NCBI RefSeq assembly: GCF_035994945.1
Contig: NZ_CP108680.1
Location: 1-64,000 of the forward strand
DNA from: Streptomyces sp. NBC_01216
GTDB lineage: Bacteria > Actinomycetota > Actinomycetes > Streptomycetales > Streptomycetaceae
Length of the DNA stretch: 64,000 nucleotides
Direction of reading: 5' to 3'
This document shows, piece by piece, positions 1 to 8,299 of the stretch. Position 1 is the stretch's first letter. Every line of letters starts with the position of its first letter. The notes beneath the pieces are model-generated. The model saw only the letters and a list, made by a program, of their open reading frames with translations. It was not told where the DNA came from and did no database searches. The position numbers were made by a program, and so were the translations under genes.

Positions 1-195
1 CATCGCTGCGCGATGTGCAAGCGAACCACCGCGCTGCGCGCGGTGGTTGTGCTCCCGCTGCGCGGGAGCACAGGTGGGATCTCAGCACGGATAGTGGGTT
101 GGACCGCTGCGCGGAAGTCGTGGGTCGCTGCGCGGCCCACTCACTTCTGGTGCTGCGCACCAGAAGTGATGCTCCGTCCGCTGCGCTCCCGGAGC
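1..195. repeat. Streptomyces-type telomere palindromes (left end of a linear replicon)
   Basis: Consecutive GC-rich palindromes with short TGC loops fill this stretch. Arms catcgc/gcgatg lie at 1-15, an 11-bp-arm palindrome at 24-48, a 10-bp-arm palindrome at 49-71, two small ccgc-tgc-gcgg type hairpins near 110-136, a 13-bp-arm palindrome at 141-169, and gctccg...cggagc at 171-195. The GCTGCGC core and the order of palindromes are typical of the single-strand folding telomere ends of Streptomyces chromosomes and linear plasmids, which are patched by the terminal protein. The first terminal palindrome of the classical archetype (a CCCGC-type arm) is not present, so roughly a dozen or more end bases may be missing from the assembly. 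Confidence 0.9.
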
Positions 196-327
196 TGGAG
201 ACGGAACCAGCGGGGGCTCGTGTGATAGCCGATGCATCGTTGATGCAGCATGTAAAATTCGGGATGTGGGTGCATCGGGGGGCCCGGTCCACGTGATCGT
301 CAGGAGCTTGGTGTAGGGGGCAGGGAA
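196..327. other. Subtelomeric spacer before the helicase gene
   Basis: About 130 bases between the last telomere hairpin and the helicase start. I see no further strong palindrome and no credible small gene. It must contain the promoter and ribosome site of the helicase (a weak AGGGAAG precedes the GTG start). Confidence 0.5.
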
Positions 328-3000
328 GTGTCTGTGGTTCAGCTCAGGGAGCACCAGGTAGATCAGCGGTCGGCATTTCGGAAATGGGTGGGATTCCCTG
401 CAAGGTCACCTGTGCCTCCGCAGGGTGCCCGGGGCACAATCGTGTCAGCCACCGGGTCGGGAAAAACGATCACGTCCGCTGCGTGCGCGCTGGAGTCGTT
501 CGCGGACGGCCGGATCCTCGTCACGGTCCCGACCCTGGACCTGCTCGTACAGACCGCCCAGGCGTGGCGCCTGGTGGGCCACCGCTCCCCCATGGTCGCG
601 GTGTGCTCGCTGGAGAACGACCCCGTGCTGAACGAGCTGGGTGTGCGCACCACCACCAACCCGATTCAGCTCTCCCTGTGGGCCGGGAAGGGGCCGGTCG
701 TCGTGTTCGCCACGTACGCCTCCCTGGTGGACCGCGAGGACGTCGACGCCCCAAGCCGACGCAAGGTTCGCGGGCCTCTGGAGGCAGCTTTGGCAGGCGG
801 GAAGCGCCTTTACGGACAGCGGATGGACGGCTTCGACCTCGCCATCGTGGATGAGGCTCACGGAACGGCCGGTGACCTGGGCAAGCCGTGGGCGGCGATC
901 CACGACAACGCCCGTATTCCGGCCGACTTCCGGCTCTACCTGACCGCCACCCCGCGTATCTTCGCGGCGGCTCGACCGCAGAAGGAGGCGGGAGGCCATG
1001 AGCTGGAGCTCGCGTCGATGGGGCAGGACTCCGAGACCTACGGGCCCTGGCTGGCCGAGCTCGGGCTCTCGGCGGCAATCGAACGCGGCATCCTCGCCGG
1101 CTTCGAGATCGACGTCCTGGAGATCCACGACCCTGCGCCCGTGCTCGGGGAGCCGGAGGAGGCACAGCGGGGCCGGCGTCTCGCTCTTCTGCAGACGGCG
1201 CTCCTGGAACACGCGGCGGCATACAACCTGCGTACGGTCATGACCTTCCACCAGCGTGTGGAGGAGGCAGCCGCGTTCGCGGAGAAGCTGCCGGAGACCG
1301 CAGCCGAGCTGTCCACGGCTGAACCGTCCCTGAAAGCTCTGGCGGATGCGGAGCGGCTGCCGAGGTCGTCGATCGACGCCGAGCCGTACGAGCTGGAAGC
1401 CGGCCGCCATGTCCCTACGGACCGGGTCTGGTCCTCGTGGTTGTGCGGCGACCACCTCGTCACCGAGCGGCGCGAGGTCCTGCGCCAGTTCGCGGATGGC
1501 GTCGATGCCACCGGGCACCGCGTGCACCGGGCGTTCCTCGCGAGCTGCCGCGTCCTTGGGGAAGGCGTCGACATCACCGGCGAACGGGGAGTCGAGGCCG
1601 TCTGCTTCGCCGACACCCGCGGCTCACAAATCGAGATCGTCCAGAACATCGGCCGCGCGCTCAGACCCAACGCCGACAACACCACCAAGATCGCCAGGAT
1701 TATCGTCCCGGTGTTCCTGGAAGGAGGTGAGGACCCCGACGACATGGTCGCCAGTGCGAGCTTCAAACCGCTCGTGGCCGTGCTTCAGGGCCTGCGCTCA
1801 CACGACGAGAGGCTGGTCGAACAGCTCGCTTCCCGCGCGCTGACCAGTCGGCCGCATGAGAAGGTCCACCACCTCGTTCGTGACTCCGAAGGCCGGATCG
1901 TCGGCGTCGACGGCGAAGAAGGCCGAAGGGCACAGGAAGGCGGCGCACAGAGCGCGGAACAGTCGACGCTTCTGCGCTTCTCCACTCCTCGCGATCCGGC
2001 CACGATCGCGGCCTTCCTCCGCACCCGGGTATACCGGCCGGAATCGCTGGTGTGGCTGGAGGGCTACCAGGCCCTCATCCGCTGGCGAGCAGAGAACGAG
2101 ATCACCGGCCTCTACGCCGTCCCGTACGACGCCGTGACAGCAGTCGGCGTCACCAAGGACTTCCCCCTCGGGCGCTGGGTCCACCAGCAGCGCAAAGCCC
2201 TGCGGGCCAAAGAGCTCGAGGAGCGGCGCAAAGAGCTCTTGGACGCACCGGAAGCCGGCATGGTCTGGGAGCCCGGCGAGGAAGCCTGGGAGAACAAGCT
2301 CGCCGCGCTGCGCTCCTACCACCGCGCCACCGGACACCTCGCACCCCGTCAGGATGCCGTCTGGGGCGAAGGTGGCGGCGAACAACTGGCCATCGGCCAA
2401 CTCCTCGCCAACCTGCGACGGAAGAACGGCCTCGGTAAGGACCCCGACCGCGCCGAAGCCCGAGCCGCACAACTCGCCGCGATCGACCCCGACTGGAACT
2501 GTCCTTGGCCGCTGGACTGGCAACGCCACCACCGTGTGCTCACCGACCTCGCCGTCGACGAAGCTCACGGGCACCTGCCCGACATCCACCTCGGTGTCAC
2601 CTTCGACGGTGACGACCTCGGGCGATGGCTGGCCCGCATGCGGCAGGCCAGAACCTGGAGACTCCTTTCCCGCCAGCAGCAGGAACGCCTGACCACGCTG
2701 GGCATCAAACCCATCCCGGCCCCGTCTCCCGTCCGGGCAGTCACCCACACGACAGGCGGCCCGAGCAAAGCCCAGCAAGCCTTTCATCGAGGCATGACAG
2801 CCCTCACCCAATGGGTGGAGCGGGAAGGTGCGGACCGGCCGGTACCCCGCAGCCACAGCGAACAGATCACGGTCGGCGACAAGGCGGAACCGGTGACCGT
2901 CAAGCTGGGCGTATGGGTCTCCAACACCAAAAGCCGACGAGACAAGCTCACTCAGGAACAGTTGAACACTCTGCGGGAACTCGGCATGCAGTGGGCGTAG
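328..3000 (+). CDS. TtrA-like terminal helicase (superfamily 2, helicase-associated repeats)
   Basis: An 890-residue superfamily 2 helicase. Motif I is ATGSGKT (about residue 41), motif II is VDEAH (about 174), motif III is LTATP (about 204), and motif VI is QNIGRALR (about 437). The C-terminal third contains repeated W-x-x-x-L segments of the helicase-associated type. Helicases of this build sit immediately inside the telomeres of Streptomyces linear replicons and have been linked to conjugal transfer (TtrA). The position, 130 bases from the telomere hairpins and pointing inward, fits that family. The GTG at 328 is used; a second GTG at 334 with AGGGAAG upstream is equally possible. Helicase identity is certain; the terminal transfer role is inferred from position. 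Confidence 0.85.
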   Translation: MSVVQLREHQVDQRSAFRKWVGFPARSPVPPQGARGTIVSATGSGKTITSAACALESFADGRILVTVPTLDLLVQTAQAWRLVGHRSPMVAVCSLENDPVLNELGVRTTTNPIQLSLWAGKGPVVVFATYASLVDREDVDAPSRRKVRGPLEAALAGGKRLYGQRMDGFDLAIVDEAHGTAGDLGKPWAAIHDNARIPADFRLYLTATPRIFAAARPQKEAGGHELELASMGQDSETYGPWLAELGLSAAIERGILAGFEIDVLEIHDPAPVLGEPEEAQRGRRLALLQTALLEHAAAYNLRTVMTFHQRVEEAAAFAEKLPETAAELSTAEPSLKALADAERLPRSSIDAEPYELEAGRHVPTDRVWSSWLCGDHLVTERREVLRQFADGVDATGHRVHRAFLASCRVLGEGVDITGERGVEAVCFADTRGSQIEIVQNIGRALRPNADNTTKIARIIVPVFLEGGEDPDDMVASASFKPLVAVLQGLRSHDERLVEQLASRALTSRPHEKVHHLVRDSEGRIVGVDGEEGRRAQEGGAQSAEQSTLLRFSTPRDPATIAAFLRTRVYRPESLVWLEGYQALIRWRAENEITGLYAVPYDAVTAVGVTKDFPLGRWVHQQRKALRAKELEERRKELLDAPEAGMVWEPGEEAWENKLAALRSYHRATGHLAPRQDAVWGEGGGEQLAIGQLLANLRRKNGLGKDPDRAEARAAQLAAIDPDWNCPWPLDWQRHHRVLTDLAVDEAHGHLPDIHLGVTFDGDDLGRWLARMRQARTWRLLSRQQQERLTTLGIKPIPAPSPVRAVTHTTGGPSKAQQAFHRGMTALTQWVEREGADRPVPRSHSEQITVGDKAEPVTVKLGVWVSNTKSRRDKLTQEQLNTLRELGMQWA

Positions 3001-3051
3001 GCCGCTACAGCGTCGGCCGGTGGCTCCCTCAAGGAGGCGCCCATTCCGACT

Positions 3052-3094
3052 ATGTACGCGATCCGTACGGTAGATGTACTTGATGCGTACGGTT
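3052..3094. promoter_or_regulatory. Two 21-bp direct repeats upstream of tap, candidate operator
   Basis: Two imperfect copies, beginning atgtacgcgatcc and atgtacttgatgc and both ending cgtacggt(a/t), lie at 3052-3072 and 3074-3094 with a 22-base period. Each is partly palindromic around GTAC. They end 30 bases before the tap start. Because Tap has an N-terminal helix-turn-helix, autoregulation is a reasonable guess but is not shown by sequence. Confidence 0.4.
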
Positions 3095-3124
3095 CAGGGT
3101 ATAGGCTGCCGGATAGGAGGTCCC

Positions 3125-5347
3125 ATGTCCGAGTTGTTCGACGCGGTCGACGCGTTGGTCGCGTCCCGCTCACCGCTGCCGCCGGCCGAGGAGCGTAAGC
3201 GGCTGCGCGTCGCGCACGGTCTGACACTGGACGAGGTCGCCGCCGCGCTCAAGATCCGCCGCGCCACGGTGTCCGGCTGGGAATCAAGCAAGACGAGGAC
3301 AGAGCCGAGAGGGCCGGAGCGTGAAGCGTACGCGCGGCTGCTCGACCGGCTCGCGGAGCTCTACCCCGCGCCTTCCTCGGCAGACGAGGTCACCACCCCC
3401 ACAGGACCGGCCACACGCTCAGACGCTCCTCCCGCGGTGAATGCGTTGCCGGCTCCTTCCGTGGACTCGGGCTCGGAGGCCGAGTCCACAGTCGGGGAGC
3501 CGCATCCCACTGCCGTAGTCGTCACTGCCCCAGAGGTCCCTCGGCGTCCGCTACGCGCCCCCGCAGCGTCGTCGGGACCGCGGCGCCCGAGTGGGCGGCG
3601 GGAGAACACGACCGGCTCCCCCGCACGGTTCGAGCACGGCCCGCTGGCCGTCGTCGACGTCGAGGACGGCCAGGCGCTGGCGTACTGCACCGGCGGCCTG
3701 GTCCTGGACGTGCCCGCCAAAAGCATCCCGGCCCTGGTCGACTGGACGCTGCGTGAGGCGAAGCTCGGGCAGCCGAAACTGTCCGGGCCGGGGAAGGACG
3801 CCGACCCGCTGCTCGTACTCACGAAGGCAGCGTTGGAGCGTTACGGACTCCCGGTGGTGCTCACGGACGAGGAGCGGCTCGCGGGACGCCTGCCGGAGAA
3901 TCACAAGATCGTCAGGCAACTCGCTCGTGCTGAATGGAAGCTGACGAAACGTGGCTTCGGACCGTGGGCGCGAATCTACCGCCCGGCTCAGGGCTCCGAG
4001 CGGGCCTGTGTGCAGTTGTGCATTCCGTCGTGGAACGCGCTCGACACCCGGCACTGGTCCGACGCCGGAGAGCTTCAGCCGGCCGACCTGGCCCGCCTCC
4101 TCGGTGTGTACGCGTCCCGGGTGATGACGCCTCGCGGTTCGACCGCCGTGACAGGCCTGGAGCTGATGACGTCGCTGCACCCTCCGACCCGTGCCTCCGG
4201 TGCCGACGCTGATGGCAAGCGGCATTCCGAGCACAACCCCGGCTCTCTGGGCAAAGACCCGGTGGACTGCGCACCGTGCGAAGCACCGGACGGCCATCCG
4301 CTCCTCAGGGACCTCCCCCGGTTCCATGTCCGAGGCCCAGGCGAGAAGCTCTTCGAGGAGGCGTACGACTGGGCGCGTCCGCTCACCGATGCCGAATGCC
4401 TGCGCCGCAACCTGGTGGGCATCGATGTGAACATGGCCTTCGCCGCTGGTGCCAACGGCCTCGTCGTCGGCACCAGCGCACCGACACGGGTCGGCAAGCC
4501 GGTGTTCGACCCGAAACTTCCGGGCAGTTGGTTGGTCGACCTCTCCCACGTGGACCTGTCTCGTGTGAAGTCGGGCAAGGAGTGGGTGGAACTGGACGGA
4601 GACCTCCTGCCCAGCCCGTTCACGCCGAAGGGCGAGACCCCGACCGGCCCGGCCTGGTACGCGACGCCTACCGTGGCCTACGCGGTCGAACTGGGCTATG
4701 AGGTCGTGCCCATCGAGGCATGGGTGCGGTACGAGAACGGGCGTTACCTGGACGGCTGGTACTCCCGGCTGCGCGACGCCTACCTGGCGACGATGGCGGA
4801 CCTGGGTGTCGGAGCGGACCTGCCGCCCGCGGACTTCCTGACGGCTATGGCGGGATACAGGCAGCGTGATCCTCAGTTGGCCATCGTGGTTTCCGCGATC
4901 AAGGCGACAGTGAAGGGCGGCCTCGGCAAACTGCGGGAACGCCCCCGGGGCGAGGGCTGGCGACCCGGCGAGCCTTGGAGGGCACTCGCCCGTCCGACCT
5001 GGCGGCCGGACATCCGTGCGGCGGTCATTTCCCGGACACGGATCAACATGCACCGAAAGATCGTCAAGCATGCGGCTTTCACGGGACAGTACCCCGTCGC
5101 GATCCTCTCCGACTGCGCCGTGTACGCGGTCGACGGGGAATCCCCCTTGGACTTCCTCCCTTACCGGGCGGGCAAGCCGTTGCCTGGAGGCTTCAAGCTC
5201 GGTGTGAACCCCGGTCTGGTCAAACACGAAGGAACCCAGGACGTGCTGTGGGGCGAGGGCGTCCGGGAACAGTTCCATGCGCCCGAGCTCAACCTGGCCC
5301 GGTACATCAAGGACGGCACCGTCACCGATGTGGACAACGGGGAGTAG
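3125..5347 (+). CDS. tap: Telomere-associated protein Tap
   Basis: A 740-residue protein beginning with a Cro/Xre-like helix-turn-helix (about residues 25-55, LTLDEVAAALKIRRATVSGW), a Pro/Ala/Ser linker and a long conserved body. This architecture, the length, and the terminal-protein gene immediately downstream identify Tap, which binds the folded 3' telomere overhang and recruits Tpg for end patching. The start at 3125 is chosen over the upstream ATG at 3074 because AGGAGG sits a few bases before it. The gene ends 6 bases before tpg, so the two form an operon. Close location to the telomere is the usual arrangement on linear plasmids and chromosomes. Confidence 0.9.
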   Translation: MSELFDAVDALVASRSPLPPAEERKRLRVAHGLTLDEVAAALKIRRATVSGWESSKTRTEPRGPEREAYARLLDRLAELYPAPSSADEVTTPTGPATRSDAPPAVNALPAPSVDSGSEAESTVGEPHPTAVVVTAPEVPRRPLRAPAASSGPRRPSGRRENTTGSPARFEHGPLAVVDVEDGQALAYCTGGLVLDVPAKSIPALVDWTLREAKLGQPKLSGPGKDADPLLVLTKAALERYGLPVVLTDEERLAGRLPENHKIVRQLARAEWKLTKRGFGPWARIYRPAQGSERACVQLCIPSWNALDTRHWSDAGELQPADLARLLGVYASRVMTPRGSTAVTGLELMTSLHPPTRASGADADGKRHSEHNPGSLGKDPVDCAPCEAPDGHPLLRDLPRFHVRGPGEKLFEEAYDWARPLTDAECLRRNLVGIDVNMAFAAGANGLVVGTSAPTRVGKPVFDPKLPGSWLVDLSHVDLSRVKSGKEWVELDGDLLPSPFTPKGETPTGPAWYATPTVAYAVELGYEVVPIEAWVRYENGRYLDGWYSRLRDAYLATMADLGVGADLPPADFLTAMAGYRQRDPQLAIVVSAIKATVKGGLGKLRERPRGEGWRPGEPWRALARPTWRPDIRAAVISRTRINMHRKIVKHAAFTGQYPVAILSDCAVYAVDGESPLDFLPYRAGKPLPGGFKLGVNPGLVKHEGTQDVLWGEGVREQFHAPELNLARYIKDGTVTDVDNGE

Positions 5348-5353
5348 TACGCG

Positions 5354-5911
5354 ATGAGCATGTTCGGGGATGGCCTTGACGAGGCGGTACAGAAAGCCTT
5401 CACCCGCCCGGTGCCGAAGTCGGCCGGCGCCCAGATGCGGTACCTGGTCAAGCAGCTCAAGGGCACCAGGGCTGTCGCGCAGATGCTGCGCGTCTCCCAG
5501 CGCACCGTCGAGCGATACGTGAAGAACCAGATCAAGAAGCCTCGTGCCGATCTCGCGACTCGTCTGGAGCGAGAGGTGAAGTCCCGCTGGCAGCCGCAGA
5601 TCCAAGCGAAGGCGAGGGAGAGGGCATCGACCACCGGCGGCATCGTGATCGACACCCGCGCTCGCCTGGGCTACACGGCTCCGATCGGATCGACCGACCA
5701 GGATCGGATTCGCCACCTCACGGTCGCCTTGGCACCTCAGTACGCCGCGCGGCTCTTCGAGGCGCAGCAGCAGGGTGCCCACGACGACAGGCTGCGGGAG
5801 ATCACTGCCGAGGCGCTCAAGGAGGTGTACTTCCAGGACGGCGGCCGTCGCGCCGGAGACCTGCAGGAGGTGCGCTTCACCGATGTGGAGCACCTGGAGT
5901 TCGACCTTTAG
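5354..5911 (+). CDS. tpg: Terminal protein Tpg
   Basis: A 185-residue protein matching the usual size of Streptomyces terminal proteins (about 184). It has a helix-turn-helix near residues 37-58 (TRAVAQMLRVSQRTVERYV), a basic middle region, and an acidic C-terminus. Tpg is the protein that primes end-patch synthesis and remains covalently bound to the 5' telomere ends. Ribosome site GGGGAG overlaps the tap stop codon region. A second in-frame ATG is at 5360. The tap-tpg order and tight spacing support the call strongly. Confidence 0.9.
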   Translation: MSMFGDGLDEAVQKAFTRPVPKSAGAQMRYLVKQLKGTRAVAQMLRVSQRTVERYVKNQIKKPRADLATRLEREVKSRWQPQIQAKARERASTTGGIVIDTRARLGYTAPIGSTDQDRIRHLTVALAPQYAARLFEAQQQGAHDDRLREITAEALKEVYFQDGGRRAGDLQEVRFTDVEHLEFDL

Positions 5912-6447
5912 GAACAGATTCCAGGCGACAGACGAGGCCATGTCCGCGCCTGTGTTCTCGGCCGCCCCTGTGAATGTTCCGGGCGCTGAGCAGAGACGAG
6001 AACCATAGGGCGTCTTGTCCGGCACAGGGCAGCGGTCGGCTGGTCAGTCGGGGAGGTACCTCGCGGGCAGTCGGGCCGCTGGGGCCGCAGCTCGGAGAAG
6101 AACGGAAGCGTGGCTGGTCCGAGTGGGGGGCTGAACTGGCACGTGATACCGGAAGTCGTGTACAGGCATCGCCGGGGTCGGCTTTCGTGGGCTGAGGTTC
6201 GGTCAGGTTGGTCGGGGCGTCAGTAGTTGGGTAGGGGTCAGGATTCGTGCCTGCCAGGGGTACTGACGGTAGGTCGGTTCATGGCAGTGCCACTGACTTC
6301 GGGGGTGCGCGGAGGCTGCGGCTGCGGCTCTTATAGAAGAGGCGAGGGGAAACTCAGGGCTCTGACCTGCGACTTTAGAAAACGATCATGCTCTGGCGGA
6401 CACATTTGGGGGGTCGAAATGTTAACCTGGCGGGCACATTTGGAGTG

Positions 6448-6470
6448 AAAGTTAGGCTCAGTCTAACTTT
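6448..6470. repeat. Dyad 1 of the rep-upstream family
   Basis: Arms aaagttag and ctaacttt separated by 7 bases, 23 bp overall. Confidence 0.8.
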
Positions 6471-6582
6471 TTTCGAGCCCTCGACGCCGAGGGAAAACTC
6501 CAGGTCAGAAGCGAGGCGCATCGAGCGCCAACAACCCTTCGACGCCTCGGAGTCGAACGTAATGTGCTATTAATCAGCAGCA

Positions 6583-6605
6583 AAAGTTAGCTTCACGCTA
6601 ACTTT
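6583..6605. repeat. Dyad 2 of the rep-upstream family
   Basis: Same arms as dyad 1 (aaagttag/ctaacttt) with a different 7-base centre, identical overall size. Confidence 0.8.
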
Positions 6606-6686
6606 CCAGGCTTGCGTGCGCATAAAATTCGGCTGAAGTGAACTTTTGCCGCAGATGTTCGCACAGCTGCACCCCCACATGCACCG

Positions 6687-6725
6687 ACACGTCAAAAGTT
6701 AGGCTGAGCCTTACTTTTGACGTGT
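6687..6725. repeat. Dyad 3 of the rep-upstream family, extended
   Basis: A 39-bp dyad with 19-bp arms, one mismatch and a central G; left arm begins acacgtcaaaagt. It contains the GTTAGGCT half-site. It is the longest of the set and could form a cruciform. Confidence 0.8.
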
Positions 6726-6737
6726 CGACACGCACGG

Positions 6738-6762
6738 AAAAGTAAGGCTCAGCCTAACTTTT
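6738..6762. repeat. Dyad 4 of the rep-upstream family
   Basis: Arms aaaagtaaggct and agcctaactttt around a single C, 25 bp, one mismatch. It ends 39 bases before the rep-like gene start, so it could overlap its promoter. Confidence 0.8.
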
Positions 6763-6801
6763 GGGGTAGTCTCGGACCGCCTGAGCAACAAGGAGGGTCC
6801 A

Positions 6802-7521
6802 GTGACATCTGAAAAGCCGTCGCGCCAGCCGCGTCGGCCACGAGCAGTGCCTTCACCCGCAGAATCGCCGGAGAGCGGCTCTGTCTTCGACGACATTCTG
6901 AGCCTGCTGGGAGAACAACTGGGTGCGACCGCCCAGGCTCCAGCAGCCCCACAAGAAGGGAAGCGGAGGCTCAAGGGCGTCACCTTCGAGTACGAGAACG
7001 ACCCGCGCTCGGTTCATAGTTTCGCCGGAGGATCCGGGTACAGCCTCGCCAGCAACTGGTTCACGCAACTGCTGCCCCAGCTCTTCATCGCCAATGGCAT
7101 CACGAAGAGCCAGCTCTGCGTGTTCCTGTACGTGGCGGGCGGACAGAAGCCGGGCACCGGGATCGCGGAGTACACCCAGCAGGAGATCACGGACGGCCTC
7201 AACGCGCTCGCGGTCAAGAAGCCCGGCGCCAAGATGATCACCAGGCCCACGGTCAACCGCTCCGTCCGGGCCCTCTGCGAGTACAAGTGGCTGGAGCCGG
7301 CGGGGAACGGGCGGATCCGGCTCAATGTCACGCTGTGGTTCCAGGGCAACAGTACGGCCCAGCACGAAGTGCTCGCGCAGATCGCCGCGGACCACGAAGA
7401 CGATCCCACCGCCTTCCCACACCGGATCGGCCCGACCATGGTCCACCATCAGGAAGAGCTGGACCTTAACCTGGAGACCGACATGCCCGAAGAGCCCGTC
7501 CGAAGGAAGCGCACCGGGTGA
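6802..7521 (+). CDS. Winged-helix replication-initiator-like protein
   Basis: 239 residues. A disordered Pro/Ser-rich N-terminus (1-50) is followed by a conserved segment with a winged-helix fold signature (about 105-190): LFIANGITKSQLCVFLYVAG, EYTQQEITDGL, and ITRPTVNRSVRALCEYKWLE as the recognition helix and wing. The start is GTG at 6802 with AAGGAGG upstream. Its place right behind a set of dyads, between tpg and parAB, points to a plasmid replication protein of the two-protein kind used by Streptomyces linear plasmids. A transcriptional regulator of replication is the alternative. I do not recognise a named family. Confidence 0.6.
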   Translation: MTSEKPSRQPRRPRAVPSPAESPESGSVFDDILSLLGEQLGATAQAPAAPQEGKRRLKGVTFEYENDPRSVHSFAGGSGYSLASNWFTQLLPQLFIANGITKSQLCVFLYVAGGQKPGTGIAEYTQQEITDGLNALAVKKPGAKMITRPTVNRSVRALCEYKWLEPAGNGRIRLNVTLWFQGNSTAQHEVLAQIAADHEDDPTAFPHRIGPTMVHHQEELDLNLETDMPEEPVRRKRTG

Positions 7522-7567
7522 TGCCCGCCACCAGAACAGGCCGAGTCGATACGGGAGGAGGGCACCG

Positions 7568-7981
7568 ATGGCCGTAGCAGTCATGTCGCCCCTTGTTGCC
7601 GAGCGGATCTGGGCTCTGCCCATTGGGGCGGCCCCAGTGAAGTTCCTTCAGTACCTGGTCTTCCGAAGCGAGAACGGTGGCGCGCTCCCGAGCCAGCGTG
7701 AGATGGCTGTGGAGTACAAGGTCAAGCCTCCGACCGTCAGCGCACTGATGGAGCCTTTGTTCGAGCTGAACCTCGTCCTGCGTTCCCGTGCCGAAGGCAG
7801 AGGAGGCAACCGCTATCGCCTCCACCCACTTGCCGCCAAGTACGAGAACGTGACGGACATGGAAGCCGCCTTCGCCCACGCTCTCCAGGAGATGAAGAGC
7901 GGCAGGCTGCCGACGATCAACCTCCCGGAGTACCGGACGGCGCCACCCTCCGAAGGCCGCCCCGATCTGCGGATCGCGTGA
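7568..7981 (+). CDS. Small winged-helix protein, probable second replication protein
   Basis: 137 residues with a MarR/GntR-like winged helix: a recognition region ALPSQREMAVEYKVKPPTVS (about 38-57), followed by a wing containing GRGGNRYRL. The start at 7568 is supported by GGGAGGAGG upstream; the frame is open further upstream but lacks such a site. It lies 46 bases after the preceding winged-helix gene and ends at a strong hairpin, so the pair forms one transcription unit. Paired rep genes of this kind are known from Streptomyces linear plasmids. The function is inferred from position. Confidence 0.6.
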   Translation: MAVAVMSPLVAERIWALPIGAAPVKFLQYLVFRSENGGALPSQREMAVEYKVKPPTVSALMEPLFELNLVLRSRAEGRGGNRYRLHPLAAKYENVTDMEAAFAHALQEMKSGRLPTINLPEYRTAPPSEGRPDLRIA

Positions 7982-7993
7982 ACGGAGAAACCA

Positions 7994-8024
7994 GAAGCCC
8001 CGCCATCACCGATGGCGGGGCTTC
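7994..8024 (+). terminator. Hairpin terminator after the rep-like pair
   Basis: Perfect 14-bp stem gaagccccgccatc / gatggcggggcttc with a 3-base loop, starting 13 bases after the stop codon. No U-run follows, as is usual in Streptomyces. Confidence 0.75.
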
Positions 8025-8111
8025 CGTGCCTGAACAACAAGTTGTGGCCTCACTATACCGGGGTGCGTCGGAGCCCGTCGACGGAGCGGGGCTCGCCATC
8101 CGGGTGGGGAC

Positions 8112-8132
8112 ACCTATCACGGCGTGATAGGT
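8112..8132. promoter_or_regulatory. Partition-type dyad, upstream site 1
   Basis: A 17-bp core CTATCACGGCGTGATAG (8114-8130) with matching flanking AC/GT, making a 21-bp dyad. It is the same motif as the 12 copies inside parB. Candidate parS/operator ahead of parA. Confidence 0.75.
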
Positions 8133-8140
8133 CCGGCTGG

Positions 8141-8173
8141 CCCCCGACCTATCACGCCGTGATAGGTCGGGGG
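8141..8173. promoter_or_regulatory. Partition-type dyad, upstream site 2 (extended)
   Basis: The same dyad core with C at its centre (position 8157), extended by ccccc/ggggg flanks into a perfect 33-bp palindrome with 16-bp arms. Confidence 0.75.
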
Positions 8174-8197
8174 CTTCCTCACTCCTCGGTGGGCGGC

Positions 8198-8230
8198 CGG
8201 TGGACCTATCACGCCGTGATAGGTCCACCG
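8198..8230. promoter_or_regulatory. Partition-type dyad, upstream site 3 (extended)
   Basis: The same core centred at 8214, extended by different flanks (cggtgg/ccaccg) into another perfect 33-bp palindrome. It lies 70 bases before the parA start, where it could repress the parAB promoter. Confidence 0.75.
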
Positions 8231-8299
8231 GCGAAAGTATGAAGCTAGGTAACGTGTCTTGAGAGAAAATAGCTGCTGACGTTAGTAGAGTGACGGACT

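Larger units (their letters stand above)
5912..6801. other. Non-coding block with four related dyads, candidate replication origin or rep operator
   Basis: About 890 bases with no credible gene. The first half shows nothing distinctive. From 6448 onward the base composition becomes AT-richer than the rest of the window and four dyads share the half-site AAAGTTAG/AAAGTAAGGCT: 6448-6470, 6583-6605, 6687-6725 and 6738-6762. The last two lie just ahead of the GTG start of the first rep-like gene. This is the layout of an iteron or operator region of a plasmid replication gene. Confidence 0.55.
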
